Positions 1 to 9,199 of a stretch of 64,000 nucleotides of DNA are shown here, piece after piece. Every line of letters starts with the position of its first letter. Position 1 is the stretch's first letter. This DNA is from VRUE01 sp963702575 (GTDB lineage: Bacteria; Actinomycetota; Thermoleophilia; Solirubrobacterales; 70-9), in the NCBI GenBank assembly GCA_963702575.1, contig CAVPCU010000005.1, positions 248,001-312,000 on the forward strand, read 5' to 3'. The notes beneath the pieces are model-generated. The model searched no databases. It was not told the DNA's origin and saw only the letters and a list, made by a program, of their open reading frames with translations. The translations under genes and the position numbers were made by a program.

Positions 1-237
1 GCCCATCCCGCGCAGCCACTCGGTCGGGATGCCGCAGGCGGAGGTCTGCCGCTCGCCGATCTCGTAGCGGTCGACGATCAGCACGTCGGCCCCCGAGCCG
101 GCCAGCTCGCGGGCGGCGGCGAGCCCGGCGAAGCTCGCCCCGCAGATCAGCACGTCGCAGGATCCGCCAGCGGCGTTCGCTCGTCTCCGCGCTTCGTCGC
201 TCGAATCGGCACGACGCGGAGCGTATCCACTCTGCAA
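1..237 (-). CDS. FAD-dependent oxidoreductase, N-terminal part (runs off the window start)
   Basis: Only the first residues of a minus-strand gene are present. They read as a beta strand and dinucleotide-binding turn (CDVLICGASFAGLAAA) followed by a second strand ending in an acidic or basic pair (ADVLIVDRYEIG), the usual FAD Rossmann fold at the N-terminus of geranylgeranyl-reductase-like or monooxygenase-like flavoproteins. The frame opens with a TTG at 237-235 just after an in-frame stop. The only later candidate before the motif, GTG at 153, lies inside the first strand, so the true start is uncertain. The gene is divergent from rpsA. The substrate cannot be inferred. Confidence 0.6.
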   Translation of the reverse strand, partial: MQSGYAPRRADSSDEARRRANAAGGSCDVLICGASFAGLAAARELAGSGADVLIVDRYEIGERQTSACGIPTEWLRGMG

Positions 238-249
238 TCATCCGCCGCT

Positions 250-1722
250 GTGTCCGTGACCGATACGACCTTGACCGATACGACCCCGGCCCCTGCTTCG
301 GCCGGCTCCCCCGTCGAGGGATCGAACGGCCTGCTGGTCGAAGTCGACGGCAAGATCGTCCCCAACTACGCGGCGACGATGGTCGCCTTCGACGAGGGCG
401 ACGTGGTCAAGGGCAAGGTCGTGCGGATCGACAAGGACGAGGTCCTGGTCGACATCGGCTACAAGTCGGAGGGGGTCATCCCCTCGACCGAGCTCTCGAT
501 CCGCAAGTCGGTCGACCCGGCCGACGAGGTCGAGCTGGGCGAGGAGATCGACGCCCTCGTCCTCACCAAGGAGGACGCCGAGGGGCGCCTCGTGCTCTCC
601 AAGAAGCGCGCCCGCTTCGAGAAGGCCTGGCGCCGCATCGAGGCCGCCGCCGAGTCGGGCGAACCGGTCGAAGGCTCGGTGATCGAGGTGGTCAAGGGCG
701 GCCTCATCCTCGACCTCGGCGTGCGCGGCTTCCTGCCCGCCTCGCTGGTCGACATCCGCCGCGTCCACAACCTCGACGAGTTCCTCGGCCAGACGCTCGA
801 GTGCAAAGTGATCGAGCTCAACCGCAGCCGCAACAACGTCGTCCTCTCGCGCCGCGCCGTGCTCGAGGAAGAGCGCAAGGAGGTGCGCGAGCAGATCCTC
901 GGACGGCTCGAGCCCGGCCAGGTGGTCGAGGGCAAGATCTCCAACATCGTCGACTTCGGCGCCTTCGTCGACCTCGACGGGATCGACGGCCTGATCCACA
1001 TCTCCGAGCTCTCCTGGAGCCACGTCAACCACCCCTCCGAGGTGGTCTCGATCGGCGACACGGTGCGGATCAAAGTGCTCGACATCGACCGCGACCGCCA
1101 GCGCATCTCGCTCGGCCTCAAGCAGACCCAGGAGGACCCGTGGCAGCGGGTGATCAGCACCCATCGCTCCGGCGACGTGCTCGAGGGCACGGTGACCAAG
1201 GTGGTCGCCTTCGGCGCCTTCGTCGAGATCCTGCCCGGCGTCGAGGGGCTGGTCCACATCTCCGAGCTCGCCGACCACCACGTCGAGAACCCGAGCGAGG
1301 TGGTCGAGCCGGACTCCAAGCTGAACGTGAAGATCCTCGAGATCGACGAGGAGCGGCGGCGGCTCTCGCTGAGCATCAAGCAGGTCGAAGGCGGGAACAT
1401 GCCGATGGGGGATCTGGGCGAGCAGATCGAGGCTTCCGAGGCTTCGGCTGAGGGATCAGAGGAATCGGCCGCGGGTCCTGTCGCGACGGAGGGGGAGTCC
1501 GAGGAGTCCCTGCCCGCGGGTCCTGTCGCGGAGGAGGACCCCTCCTCCTCGCAAGCTACGGACGAGGGGCCCACCTCCACGCCACCCGCGGAAGAGACCT
1601 CCGCCGAGCCCCAAGCTGAGGAGCCCGTGGCCGAGGAGGCGACCCCCCCAGCTGCGGAGGAGCCTGTGGCTGAGGTGGAGGCTCCGGCTGCTGAGGAGCC
1701 TGAGGCGCCTGCAGAGTCTTAG
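250..1722 (+). CDS. rpsA: 30S ribosomal protein S1
   Basis: S1 binds mRNA on the 30S subunit. The 490-residue product has four S1 OB-fold repeats at about residues 40-110, 128-193, 210-279 and 296-366, each with the typical G-x-V pattern (for example GKISNIVDFGAFVDL and GTVTKVVAFGAFVEI). Four repeats is the usual actinobacterial form. The last ~100 residues form a low-complexity tail rich in Glu, Ala and Pro, with short DNA repeats (GCGGGTCCTGTCGCG occurs twice near 1471 and 1516). GTG at 250 gives the longest product, and GTG at 256 is also possible. No clear Shine-Dalgarno is visible. The gene heads an operon with coaE six bases downstream. Confidence 0.93.
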   Translation: MSVTDTTLTDTTPAPASAGSPVEGSNGLLVEVDGKIVPNYAATMVAFDEGDVVKGKVVRIDKDEVLVDIGYKSEGVIPSTELSIRKSVDPADEVELGEEIDALVLTKEDAEGRLVLSKKRARFEKAWRRIEAAAESGEPVEGSVIEVVKGGLILDLGVRGFLPASLVDIRRVHNLDEFLGQTLECKVIELNRSRNNVVLSRRAVLEEERKEVREQILGRLEPGQVVEGKISNIVDFGAFVDLDGIDGLIHISELSWSHVNHPSEVVSIGDTVRIKVLDIDRDRQRISLGLKQTQEDPWQRVISTHRSGDVLEGTVTKVVAFGAFVEILPGVEGLVHISELADHHVENPSEVVEPDSKLNVKILEIDEERRRLSLSIKQVEGGNMPMGDLGEQIEASEASAEGSEESAAGPVATEGESEESLPAGPVAEEDPSSSQATDEGPTSTPPAEETSAEPQAEEPVAEEATPPAAEEPVAEVEAPAAEEPEAPAES

Positions 1723-1728
1723 CTGGTC

Positions 1729-2314
1729 GTGGCTCGGCCGTTGACGATCGGCCTTACTGGGGGGATTGCGGCGGGGAAGTCCGAGGCGCTGGCTGCTTTT
1801 GGGCGGCTTGGGGCGTCGACGATCTCCAGCGACGCGGTCGTTCACGAGCTGCTCGAGGGGGAGCCGTTGGTTTCGCGGCTGGTTGGGCGCTGGGGCGAGG
1901 AGGTCGCGCCCGGCGGCACCGTCGACCGCAACCGGGTCGGCGAGATCGTGTTTGCCAATCGGGACGAGCTGACCTGGCTGGAGGCGACAGATCCATCCTC
2001 TCGTGGGCGAGCGACTCGCCGCCTGGATGGCCGCCCTGCCCGAGGATGGCGGCGTCGCCGTGGTCGAGGTGCCGCTGCTGTTCGAGGGGGAGATGGCGGG
2101 AGCCTTCGACACCACCGTCGCCGTTGTCGCATCCGCGGACGTGCGCCGGGCGCGTGCCGAGGCGCGCGGCCACGCCCTCGTCGGCGAGCGCGAGGCGCGC
2201 CAGCTCGACCAGGCGGAGAAGGCGGCGCGGGCCGAGCACGTGATCGAGAACGACGGCAGCGTCGAGGAGCTGGAGCGGAAGCTGTCCGCTCTCGTCGAGA
2301 AGCTGAGGGGATGA
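1729..2314 (+). pseudogene. coaE: Dephospho-CoA kinase, interrupted by one frameshift
   Basis: CoaE phosphorylates dephospho-CoA at the 3'-hydroxyl, the last step of CoA synthesis. The first frame has the P-loop GLTGGIAAGKS and the family motif STISSDAVVHELL. Near 1990 the reading frame changes by +1. The second frame resumes with the expected IHPLVGERLAAW and VVEVPLLFEG, and ends at 2314 with the normal C-terminus. Joined, the protein has the usual ~195 residues. The junction lies in gaggcgacagatccat and is repaired by removing one base. Because the enzyme is normally essential and both halves are well conserved, a sequence error is more likely than true loss. rpsA-coaE adjacency is common in actinobacteria. 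Confidence 0.85.
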
Positions 2315-2888
2315 AGCGCAGGGCGAGGCGGCGGCTGCTCGCCGGCGGCGCCGCGGTCGTCGCCGGCGCCGCGGTCGCCGTCGCCCTGGTCGCCTCCGGC
2401 CTGTTCGACCACGTGATCACGGAGCTGACCCTGCCCCTGCGCCACGAGGACATCATCCGCCAGCAGGCGAAGGAAAAGCACGTCGACGCGGCGCTGATCG
2501 CCGCGGTCATCTACGCCGAGTCCAAGTTCACCGACCCCACCTCCAGCGCCGGGGCGCGGGGGCTGATGCAGATCACGCCGGAGACGGCGAAGGAGATCGA
2601 GCGCCACAGCGGCGGCACGACCTTCAGGTGGGCGACCTCTCCGACCCGGAAATCAACATCCGCTACGGCACCTACCGGTTGCGCGAACTGCTCGACCTCT
2701 TCGCCGGGAACGAGGTCGCCGCACTGGCGGCCTACAACGCCGGCGCCGGCAGCGCCGAAGGGTGGGGTGGGTCGGGCTTGACGATTGCGGAGATCGGGGT
2801 TCCCGAAACCCGCGCCTACGTCGAAGAGGTGCTCGACAAGCAGCGCGCCTATCGCGACACCTACTCGCACGAGCTGGGCTATCGGTGA
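2311..2888 (+). pseudogene. Membrane-anchored lytic transglycosylase (SLT/Slt70-like), interrupted by one frameshift
   Basis: This is a predicted peptidoglycan-cleaving enzyme outside the membrane. An N-terminal basic stretch and one hydrophobic segment (about residues 8-28) anchor it. The SLT fold follows, with the catalytic Glu in AAVIYAESKF, then SSAGARGLMQITP, and later AALAAYNAGAG. At about 2632 the sequence ttcaggtggg lacks one base relative to the expected ttccaggtg, and the frame then resumes with VGDLSDPEINIRYGTYRL and runs to 2888. The ATG at 2311 overlaps the coaE stop (ATGA). Both halves are conserved, so the shift may be a sequence error. Confidence 0.85.
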
Positions 2889-4256
2889 CGCCCGCCCCGC
2901 GACCCCGCCTCGCGCCGCTCGCCTTCGCCGTCGGCCTCGTCCTCGCCGATTCCTCGGTCGTCGTCCTCGCCCTGCCCCAGATCTACCGCGACCTCGATAC
3001 GAGCGTCGCCGGCGTCACCTGGGTGCTCGTCTCGTTCAACCTGGTGATGGCGCTGGCCGCCGTGCCCGCCGCACACCTGGCGCGGAGGATCGGCCCCGGC
3101 CGAGCTGCGGCCATCGGCCTTGCCGTCTTCGCCGGCGCCGGCATCGCCTGCGGCGCCGCCTCCGAGCTGAACACCCTGATCGCCGCCCGCTGCGTGCAGG
3201 CGCTCGGCGGCGCCGCTGGCCGTCACCGCGGTGCTGGAGCTGCTGCCGGCCACCGTCGGCTCCGAGCGCCGCGCCGCCGCCGTCTGGGCGCTTGCCGGGG
3301 CAACCGGCGCCGCGCTCGGACCGGCGGTCGGCGGCCTGCTGACCGAGCTGGTTTCCTGGCAGTCGATCTTCCTCGTCCAGGCGCCGCTGGCGATCCTCGC
3401 CGGCGTGCCGCTGCTGGCGGTCGCGCGCCACGAGGCGGCGACCGGGGTCCTCAGCACCGAGCTGCGCCACACCGGCCGGCCGCACCTGCTCGCCAACCTG
3501 GCACTGGCGCTGGTCTCCTCGGCGATCGCCGCCGCCCTCTTCCTGCTCGTCCTGCTGCTGATCGAAGGCTGGCGCCTCAGCCCGATCGGGGCGGCGATCG
3601 TCGTCTCGGTCATGCCGCTGGCCGCGTTGGCCGGCGCCCGGATCGGACCGGGTGCCGGCAGCGCCCGCGCCCGCGCGGCGGCGGGGGCGATCCTGGTCTC
3701 CGGCGGGCTGGGCGGGCTGGCGCTGCTGCCGCACGCCGACGTGGCGCTGACCCTGCCACCGCAGGTCCTCGTCGGCGTCGGCCTCGCGCTCGTCCTCTCG
3801 GCGCTGACCGAAACGGCGCTCGCGGGCCGCGCCCCGCAGGCGATCCACGGCGGCTGGACGATCTCCGCCCGACACGCCGGCGTCGCCGTCGGCCTGCTGC
3901 TGCTCACCCCGCTGTTCACCGCCGACATCGCCCAGCAGCGCCGCGACGCGATCGACGCCGGCACCGCCGTCGTCCTCGACTCCCGGGTCGAACCGCTGCT
4001 CAAGATCGAGCTCTCGCAACGGATCCAGAAGCGACTCGAAGGCGAGCGGGGCAAGGTGCCGACGATCGGGCCGGTATTCGAACCGCTGCCCACCGATCCC
4101 AAAGACCGAGCCGCGGTGATCGAGCTGCGCGAAGAACTGCAGGACCAGCTCGATCGCGGCGCCACCCACGCCTTCAGCTCCTCCTTCGGCCTGGCGGCCC
4201 TGTTGGGCCTGATCGCGCTGGTGCCGATCGGCCTGGCGAGAAAGATTGAGCTGTGA
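2885..4256 (+). pseudogene. MFS drug-exporter-like transporter (DHA2/EmrB type), interrupted by one frameshift
   Basis: The protein is a multi-pass inner-membrane transporter. The first half carries DSSVVVLALPQIYRDL and TWVLVSFNLVMALAAVPAAHLARRIG, typical of helices 1-2 of the 14-helix DHA2 group. At about 3215 the frame moves by +1 (gcgccgctggccgtcacc), and the second frame continues with VLELLPATVGSERRAAAVWALAG and the remaining helices. A soluble loop of about 75 residues (3960-4180) precedes the last helix. GTG at 2885 overlaps the previous stop (GTGA). The substrate is unknown. Confidence 0.75.
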
Positions 4257-4777
4257 GCGGGGAGAGGAGGGGCCTGGTCCTCGTCGGCATCTCGCTCGTC
4301 GCATCGCTGGCACTCGTCGGGATCTACCTTGCGGCGGGCGGCGCCTCCTATGCCCCGGCGAAGACCCAAGACCCGTGCAAGCTGCGTCCCTGGCGCAACC
4401 CCGAAGGCCTGCAGCAGATCGCCGAGCAGTTCTCGCTCTCGGCGCTCGACGGCGCCGCCTGCCAGCTCGGCGTCAGCCGCGAGACGCTGGCCAGGGCGCT
4501 GGCCACGCCGCAGTCGCGCGAACGCTTCGCCCGTCGCTACGGCATCGACGACGCCAAGCTGGCGAGGGCGGTGCGGGCGGGTCTCGTGCGGGCGGTCGAC
4601 GACGCCGAACGGGCGGGTGTGCTGAGCCCGTTCCTGGCGGCGCCGCTGCGGGACACGCTGCGGCGGATCCCCCTCGACCAGGCGATCGAAATCGTCAAGG
4701 ACGCGAAATCGCTCCTCAACAACGCCCAGAGCTTCCTCGGCCCGGCCCAGGAACTCCTGGAACAGGTGCTGCCCTGA
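4253..4777 (+). CDS. Hypothetical membrane-anchored protein
   Basis: The 174-residue product has one N-terminal membrane segment (about residues 7-27) and then a soluble, mostly helical domain outside the membrane. A conserved-looking pair of cysteines (TQDPCKLRPW and GAACQLGVSRETL) could form a disulfide. No family is recognised. The GTG start overlaps the stop of the preceding transporter, so the two are probably translated together. It may be an accessory to that transporter, which is inferred from position only. Confidence 0.7.
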   Translation: MSGERRGLVLVGISLVASLALVGIYLAAGGASYAPAKTQDPCKLRPWRNPEGLQQIAEQFSLSALDGAACQLGVSRETLARALATPQSRERFARRYGIDDAKLARAVRAGLVRAVDDAERAGVLSPFLAAPLRDTLRRIPLDQAIEIVKDAKSLLNNAQSFLGPAQELLEQVLP

Positions 4778-4828
4778 GGGGCATGCGCTCCGGGGGGCAG
4801 GTGGACTGCGCGGCTCTGCGCCCTGCGG

Positions 4829-5194
4829 CTATCGAGTTGCGCGCCAGACCCAGAGCATCGCCAGGGGCTGCAGCGGGAGCCGCGCCCAGAGGGCCCAGCG
4901 GGGGATGCGCTCCAGGTCCAGTCCCCGGACCTGCTCGGGGCTCGTCGCCATGTGGACGTTGGCCGGGAACACCGCGAGGAGCAGGCCGAGCAGCCACCAG
5001 CGGGCGAAGCGACGGGTGCGGCTGGGGACGAGGGCGGCGCCCCCCGCGACCTCGGCGAGACCGCTGAGGACGACCGCCTCGCGGTGGCGGGGCAGGGACG
5101 GGGGCATCATCGCCTGGTAGCTGCGCGGGACGACGAAGTGCATCGCGCCGGCGAAGCCGAAGAAGCCGGCAAGCGCCTTCTGGGAGCGGCTCAT
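4829..5194 (-). CDS. DoxX-like small membrane protein
   Basis: The 121-residue protein has about four hydrophobic segments (LAGFFGFAGAMHFVVP, VVLSGLAEVAGGAALVP, WWLLGLLLAVFPANVHM, LPLQPLAMLWVW). The layout and the GLAEVAGGAAL and PANVHM motifs match the DoxX/DUF4267-like group of quinone- or thiol-redox-associated membrane proteins. The precise role is unknown. It lies convergent to the 4253 gene and in the same direction as the regulator at 5230. Confidence 0.72.
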   Translation of the reverse strand: MSRSQKALAGFFGFAGAMHFVVPRSYQAMMPPSLPRHREAVVLSGLAEVAGGAALVPSRTRRFARWWLLGLLLAVFPANVHMATSPEQVRGLDLERIPRWALWARLPLQPLAMLWVWRATR

Positions 5195-5229
5195 CGACCT
5201 GTCACCTACCTCGGTCCCGCCCGCCCGGC

Positions 5230-5478
5230 CTATTTCTTGAACTTGAACTTCTGGCCCTTGACGTCCCAGGAGATCCCGGTGCAGAGTTCTTCCGGGCTCA
5301 CGTCGAGGGCGCTGGCCAGCTTGATGATCGTGCCCAGCCGCGGCTCTCTGCCGCCGCGCTCGAGCAGCGAGATCTCGGTGCGGTGCAGGTCGCAGCGGAA
5401 GCCGAGCTCCTCTTGGGCGATTTTGGCCCTCTGCCGGGCCTTCTTCAGGTTGATTGAGAAACGATCGCGGGGAGTCAT
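5230..5478 (-). CDS. XRE-family helix-turn-helix regulator
   Basis: The 82-residue DNA-binding protein is a single HTH_3 domain: the segment LKKARQRAKIAQEELGFRCDLHRTEISLLERGGREPRLGT holds the two recognition helices, followed by LASALDVSPEELC. There is no effector domain. It is divergent from uvrB, with about 110 bp between them, and its ATG (5478) lies 9 bp from an inverted repeat (TTCTCTGT at 5487-5494 and ACAGAGAA at 5518-5525) that could be its own operator. That is inferred from position. Confidence 0.85.
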   Translation of the reverse strand: MTPRDRFSINLKKARQRAKIAQEELGFRCDLHRTEISLLERGGREPRLGTIIKLASALDVSPEELCTGISWDVKGQKFKFKK

Positions 5479-5486
5479 AGGCGAGA

Positions 5487-5525
5487 TTCTCTGTGTGCGT
5501 CGACAGAACCTCTACAGACAGAGAA
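5487..5525. promoter_or_regulatory. Inverted repeat between the XRE regulator and uvrB, possible operator
   Basis: TTCTCTGT and ACAGAGAA are perfect 8-bp arms with a 23-bp spacer, directly upstream of the regulator start. It could be an autoregulation site, but no experiment or second copy supports this. Confidence 0.35.
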
Positions 5526-5576
5526 GCGCAATTGGGAACTGCGATGTGTATCAGAGTTCGCCGGACGGCGCCTCGC

Positions 5577-5582
5577 TAAGGT
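5577..5582 (+). promoter_or_regulatory. -10 box of a probable leaderless uvrB transcript
   Basis: TAAGGT ends 6 nt before the GTG start of uvrB, the spacing expected when transcription begins at the start codon. No Shine-Dalgarno is present. Confidence 0.5.
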
Positions 5583-5588
5583 GAGTCG

Positions 5589-7586
5589 GTGCCCGATTTC
5601 AAGCTGAATCCGGCCTACACGCCCGCCGCCGACCAGCCGGCGGCGATCGCCTCGTTGGCCGCGGGGCTTGGGCAGGGGGAACGCTTCCAGACGCTGCTCG
5701 GCGCGACCGGCACCGGCAAGACCTTCACCATGGCCGCCACGATCGCGGCGGTGCAGCGGCCGACCCTGGTGATCGCCCACAACAAGACGCTGGCGGCGCA
5801 GCTCTGCAACGAGTTCCGCGAGTTCTTCCCCGAGAACGCGGTCGAGTACTTCGTCTCCTACTACGACTACTACCAGCCCGAGGCCTACGTTCCCGCCCAG
5901 GACCTCTACATCGAGAAGGACTCCTCGATCAACGACGAGATCGACCGCCTGCGCCACGCGGCGACCGCGGCGCTCTTCGCCCGCCGCGACGTGATCATCG
6001 TCGCCTCCGTTTCCTGCATCTACGGGATCGGCTCGCCCCAGGTCTACAACGAAAAAATGCAGCTGTTCAAGCTCGGCGACAAAATCGACCGCGACGAGGT
6101 GCTGCGCAAGCTGGTGAAGATGCAGTACCAGCGCAACGACACCGCGCTCGGCCGCGGCGCCTTCCGCGCCCGCGGGGAGGTGCTCGAGATCATGCCCTCC
6201 TACGCCGAGTCGGCCTACCGGATCGCCCTCTTCGGCGACGAGATCGAGGCGATCCAGCACTTCGACCCGCTGAGCGGCGAGATCCTCGACACGATCGACC
6301 ACGTCTCGGTCTGGCCCGCGTCGCACTACGTCACCAGGGACGAGACGCTGGAGCGGGCGGTCGAGGAGATCCGCCACGAACTGAACGCCCGCACGGCGGA
6401 GCTGGAGGAGGAAGGCAAGCAGCTCGAGGCGCACCGGCTGCGCCAGCGCACCGCCTACGACATCGAGATGCTGAAGGAGCTCGGCTTCACCTCGGGGATC
6501 GAGAACTACTCGCGCATCCTCGACGGCCGCCCCCCGGGTAGCCCCCCGCACACGCTGATCGACTACTTCCCCGAGGACTTCGTCGTCATGGTCGACGAGT
6601 CCCACCAGACGATCCCCCAGATCGGCGGCATGTACGAGGGGGACCGTTCGCGCAAGCAGACGCTGATCGAGTACGGCTTCCGCCTGCCCTCGGCGATCGA
6701 CAACCGCCCGCTCAAGTTCGACGAGTTCCTCGAACGCGTGCCGCAGCTGGTGATGGTCTCGGCGACGCCGGGCCCGTTCGAGCGGGCCGAATCGACCCGG
6801 ATCGTCGAGCAGATCGTCCGCCCGACCGGGATCGTCGACCCCGAGATCGAGCTGCGCGAGACGAAGAACCAGATCGACGACCTGATGAACGAGATCAAGG
6901 CCCGGGCCGAGGCCGGCGACCGCACCCTGGTCACGACCCTGACCAAGAAGATGGCCGAGGATCTGACCGGCTACCTGCTCGAGTACGGGATCAAGGTCCG
7001 CTACCTGCACTCCGAGATCGACACCCTGGAACGGATCCAGATCGTGCGCGAGCTGCGGCTGGGCGAGTACGACGTGCTGGTCGGGGTCAACCTGCTGCGC
7101 GAGGGTCTCGACCTGCCCGAGGTCTCCCTGGTAGCGATCCTCGATGCCGACAAGGAGGGCTTCCTGCGCGGTGAGACCAGCCTCGTGCAGACGATCGGCC
7201 GCGCCGCCCGCAACGTCAACGGCCGGGTGCTGATGTACGCGGACCGCCAGACCGACTCGATGCGCGCCGCGATTAGCGAGACCGACCGCCGCCGCGCGAT
7301 CCAGGTCGCCTACAACGCCGAGCACGGGATAACCCCGGAGACGGTGCGCAAGGGAATCTCCGAGATGGCCGAGTTCCTGGCGATGGAGGACCGCGCGCCG
7401 AAACGGCGCCGCCGCAGGCGCGGCGGCGAGTTCGTCGACTCGGCCGAGCTGGAGAGGGCGATCGTCGCGCTCGAGGAGGAGATGCTTGCCGCCGCCGACG
7501 ACCTCCGCTTCGAGGAGGCGGCGCGGCTGCGCGACGAGCTGAAGGAACTGCGTCGCGACCTCGACGGGATGACCGCGGGCGCGTAG
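5589..7586 (+). CDS. uvrB: Excinuclease ABC subunit B
   Basis: UvrB verifies DNA damage handed over by UvrA and recruits UvrC in nucleotide excision repair. The 665-residue product is full length: Walker A GATGTGKTFT (about residue 38), the beta-hairpin region YYDYYQPEAYVP, DEXX-like MVDESH, helicase motif VSATPGPFE, motif VI QTIGRAARN, and a C-terminal UVR motif (AADDLRFEEAARLRDELKEL) that binds UvrC. GTG at 5589 starts at the usual family N-terminus (PDFKLNPAYTPAADQPAAI). The gene is intact although its neighbours on both sides carry frameshifts. Confidence 0.97.
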   Translation: MPDFKLNPAYTPAADQPAAIASLAAGLGQGERFQTLLGATGTGKTFTMAATIAAVQRPTLVIAHNKTLAAQLCNEFREFFPENAVEYFVSYYDYYQPEAYVPAQDLYIEKDSSINDEIDRLRHAATAALFARRDVIIVASVSCIYGIGSPQVYNEKMQLFKLGDKIDRDEVLRKLVKMQYQRNDTALGRGAFRARGEVLEIMPSYAESAYRIALFGDEIEAIQHFDPLSGEILDTIDHVSVWPASHYVTRDETLERAVEEIRHELNARTAELEEEGKQLEAHRLRQRTAYDIEMLKELGFTSGIENYSRILDGRPPGSPPHTLIDYFPEDFVVMVDESHQTIPQIGGMYEGDRSRKQTLIEYGFRLPSAIDNRPLKFDEFLERVPQLVMVSATPGPFERAESTRIVEQIVRPTGIVDPEIELRETKNQIDDLMNEIKARAEAGDRTLVTTLTKKMAEDLTGYLLEYGIKVRYLHSEIDTLERIQIVRELRLGEYDVLVGVNLLREGLDLPEVSLVAILDADKEGFLRGETSLVQTIGRAARNVNGRVLMYADRQTDSMRAAISETDRRRAIQVAYNAEHGITPETVRKGISEMAEFLAMEDRAPKRRRRRRGGEFVDSAELERAIVALEEEMLAAADDLRFEEAARLRDELKELRRDLDGMTAGA

Positions 7587-7700
7587 AGGCGATCCCGGCA
7601 GGGGTTCCGCTTAACTTTTTTGCGAGGACGCGGCCCTGTCGGGCCGCGCCTGGATCGCGCAAAAAAGTACAAGACGCTCCATCCCTACCGGGATCGCCTC
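7586..7700. repeat. Long imperfect palindromic element, copy A
   Basis: Outer arms 7586-7605 and 7681-7700 pair at 18 of 20 positions. Inner arms ACTTTTTTGCG (7614-7624) and CGCAAAAAAGT (7658-7668) pair perfectly and enclose 33 nt, which itself contains a hairpin GCGGCCC-tgtc-GGGCCGC (7630-7647). The same inner arms with the same 33-nt spacing recur in copy B near 25.4 kb. It starts on the last base of the uvrB stop and ends 27 nt before the prpD start. The T-run is inside the stem, so this is not a classical terminator. Confidence 0.75.
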
Positions 7701-7727
7701 TCCATCAGTCGTGAGACCATCGAGGCC

Positions 7728-9190
7728 GTGACGATTTGCGAGCAGCTTGGGGAGTGGGCGGTCGGCCTTCGGGCCGACGATCTGCCGCCGAGCGTTCGCG
7801 AGCGCGCCGAGCTGCAGGCGCTCAGCATCGCCGCTGGGCGCGCGGCGGGCGCCGGGGCCGCCGCTGCAGTCGACGCCGTGGCGGCCGAGGGCCCGGCCGG
7901 CGAGGTCTACCGCTCGGCCGCGGCGTCGATCGCCCACGATTGGGACGACTACCTGTTCATGGGTCACACCGGCCACTCCGCGGTCCCCGTCGCGGCGGCC
8001 TTTGCGGTCGAGCCCGAGCGCCGGCTGGTTGCCCAGGTCGTTGCCAACGAGGTCGCCGGGCGCCTCGGCGCGGCGCTCTTCCTCGGCCCCCACAACGGCC
8101 AGTTCTGGGCCTCGATCCACTGCGCCTCGGCGGCCCTCGCCGCCGCCGTCGGGCTAGGGCTCGACGCCGAGCGCACCGCCCACGCCCTGGCGATCGCCCT
8201 CTACCAGCCGCCCTACGGGATGTGGCCGGGGTTCATGGGCCCCTCCTCGAAGCTGCTGACCGCCGCCGAGCCGGCGGCGAGCGGCGTCCGGGCGGCGCTG
8301 CTGGCGGCGGAGGGCATGGACGGCGCGCTCGACCTGATCGAGCATCCGCGCGGCGTCCTCGCCAACCTCTCCTTCGCCCCGCGGCCGGCGATGTTCGGCG
8401 GCCTCGGCGACGTCTGGCTGACCGACACGCTCGCCTTCAAGCGCCTGCCCGGCTGCGCCTACCTGCAGTCGGTCGGCGAGGCCGCCTGCGCTGTCGACAT
8501 CGACGCCGCCGAGATCGCTGCGATCGAGGTCGAGGCCGGCTGGCTCACCTGCGAGATGGAGGAGCTCGGCCGCGGGCCCGATCTCTCGCCGGTGCGGGTC
8601 AACTTCTCCGCCACGCTGACGACGGCGATCGCGCTGCTGGCCGGCAGGCTGACGCCAGCCGAGCTGAACCCGGCCTGGCTTGCCGAGCGGGAGTCCGAGA
8701 TCCGCGACCTCGCCGCCCGGGTGAAGGTCCGCCACGATCCGGCCCTGACCGCGAAGACGCTGTTGGGCACGCTCGAGGCGGGCGCCTCGCCCGATCTCGG
8801 CCCGGGCGACCTACTGCGCATCCGTCGCCGGCTTGGCGATTTGAACATGGCCGAGGTCAACCCGGCGCCGGCGATCCTTGCCGCGCTGCGCGCCGATCGC
8901 CGCCTGCGGTGGCATTTCGGCGACTCGCTCGTGGGGCGCCTGCGGGGCCGCTCTTCGGCGCCCTCGCCACCGACGGGGACCGGGGCATCGCCGGCCTCGA
9001 CGTCGCCAGCCTGCGGATGACCTTTCCCAGCCGCCTCCGCATCCGCCTCCGCGGCGGCGCGACCCGCGTCGTGGAGGGCAGCGAGCCCGGCTCCTGCGGG
9101 CGATCGCTCGAGGAGCAGCGCGCCGTCGTCGCCGAGAAGCTCGAGCTCGCCGACCTCGAGCCGCCGCCGCGGGCTGTGGAGCGCCTCTAA
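7728..9190 (+). pseudogene. MmgE/PrpD family protein, interrupted by one frameshift
   Basis: The MmgE/PrpD family includes 2-methylcitrate dehydratase, cis-aconitate decarboxylase and many uncharacterised members. The start GTG at 7728 gives the family-like beginning CEQLGEWAVGLRADDLPPSV. Typical segments include SIAHDWDDYLFMGHTGHSAVPVAAA, FHWASI-like GPHNGQFWASIHCASAALAAA and FKRLPGCAYLQSVGEAA. At about 8945 the frame moves (ctgcggggccgctcttc), and the second frame carries GPLFGALATDGDRGIAGLD to the stop at 9190. The substrate is unknown. The methylcitrate genes prpB and prpC are not adjacent, so propionate metabolism should not be assumed. Confidence 0.75.
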
Positions 9191-9193
9191 CCT
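9188..9193 (+). promoter_or_regulatory. -10 box of a probable leaderless transcript (thioredoxin-like gene)
   Basis: TAACCT ends 6 nt before the GTG at 9200 and overlaps the stop codon of the preceding gene. Confidence 0.4.
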
Positions 9194-9199
9194 CTCACC

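Noticed and set aside
459..1580. Long minus-strand ORFs opposite rpsA
   Set aside because: They are shadows of a GC-rich gene with biased third positions. The plus frame has four clear S1 domains.
7611..7668. T-run in palindrome A read as a rho-independent terminator
   Set aside because: The T-run precedes the central hairpin on both strands and is itself base-paired, so it does not fit a terminator.
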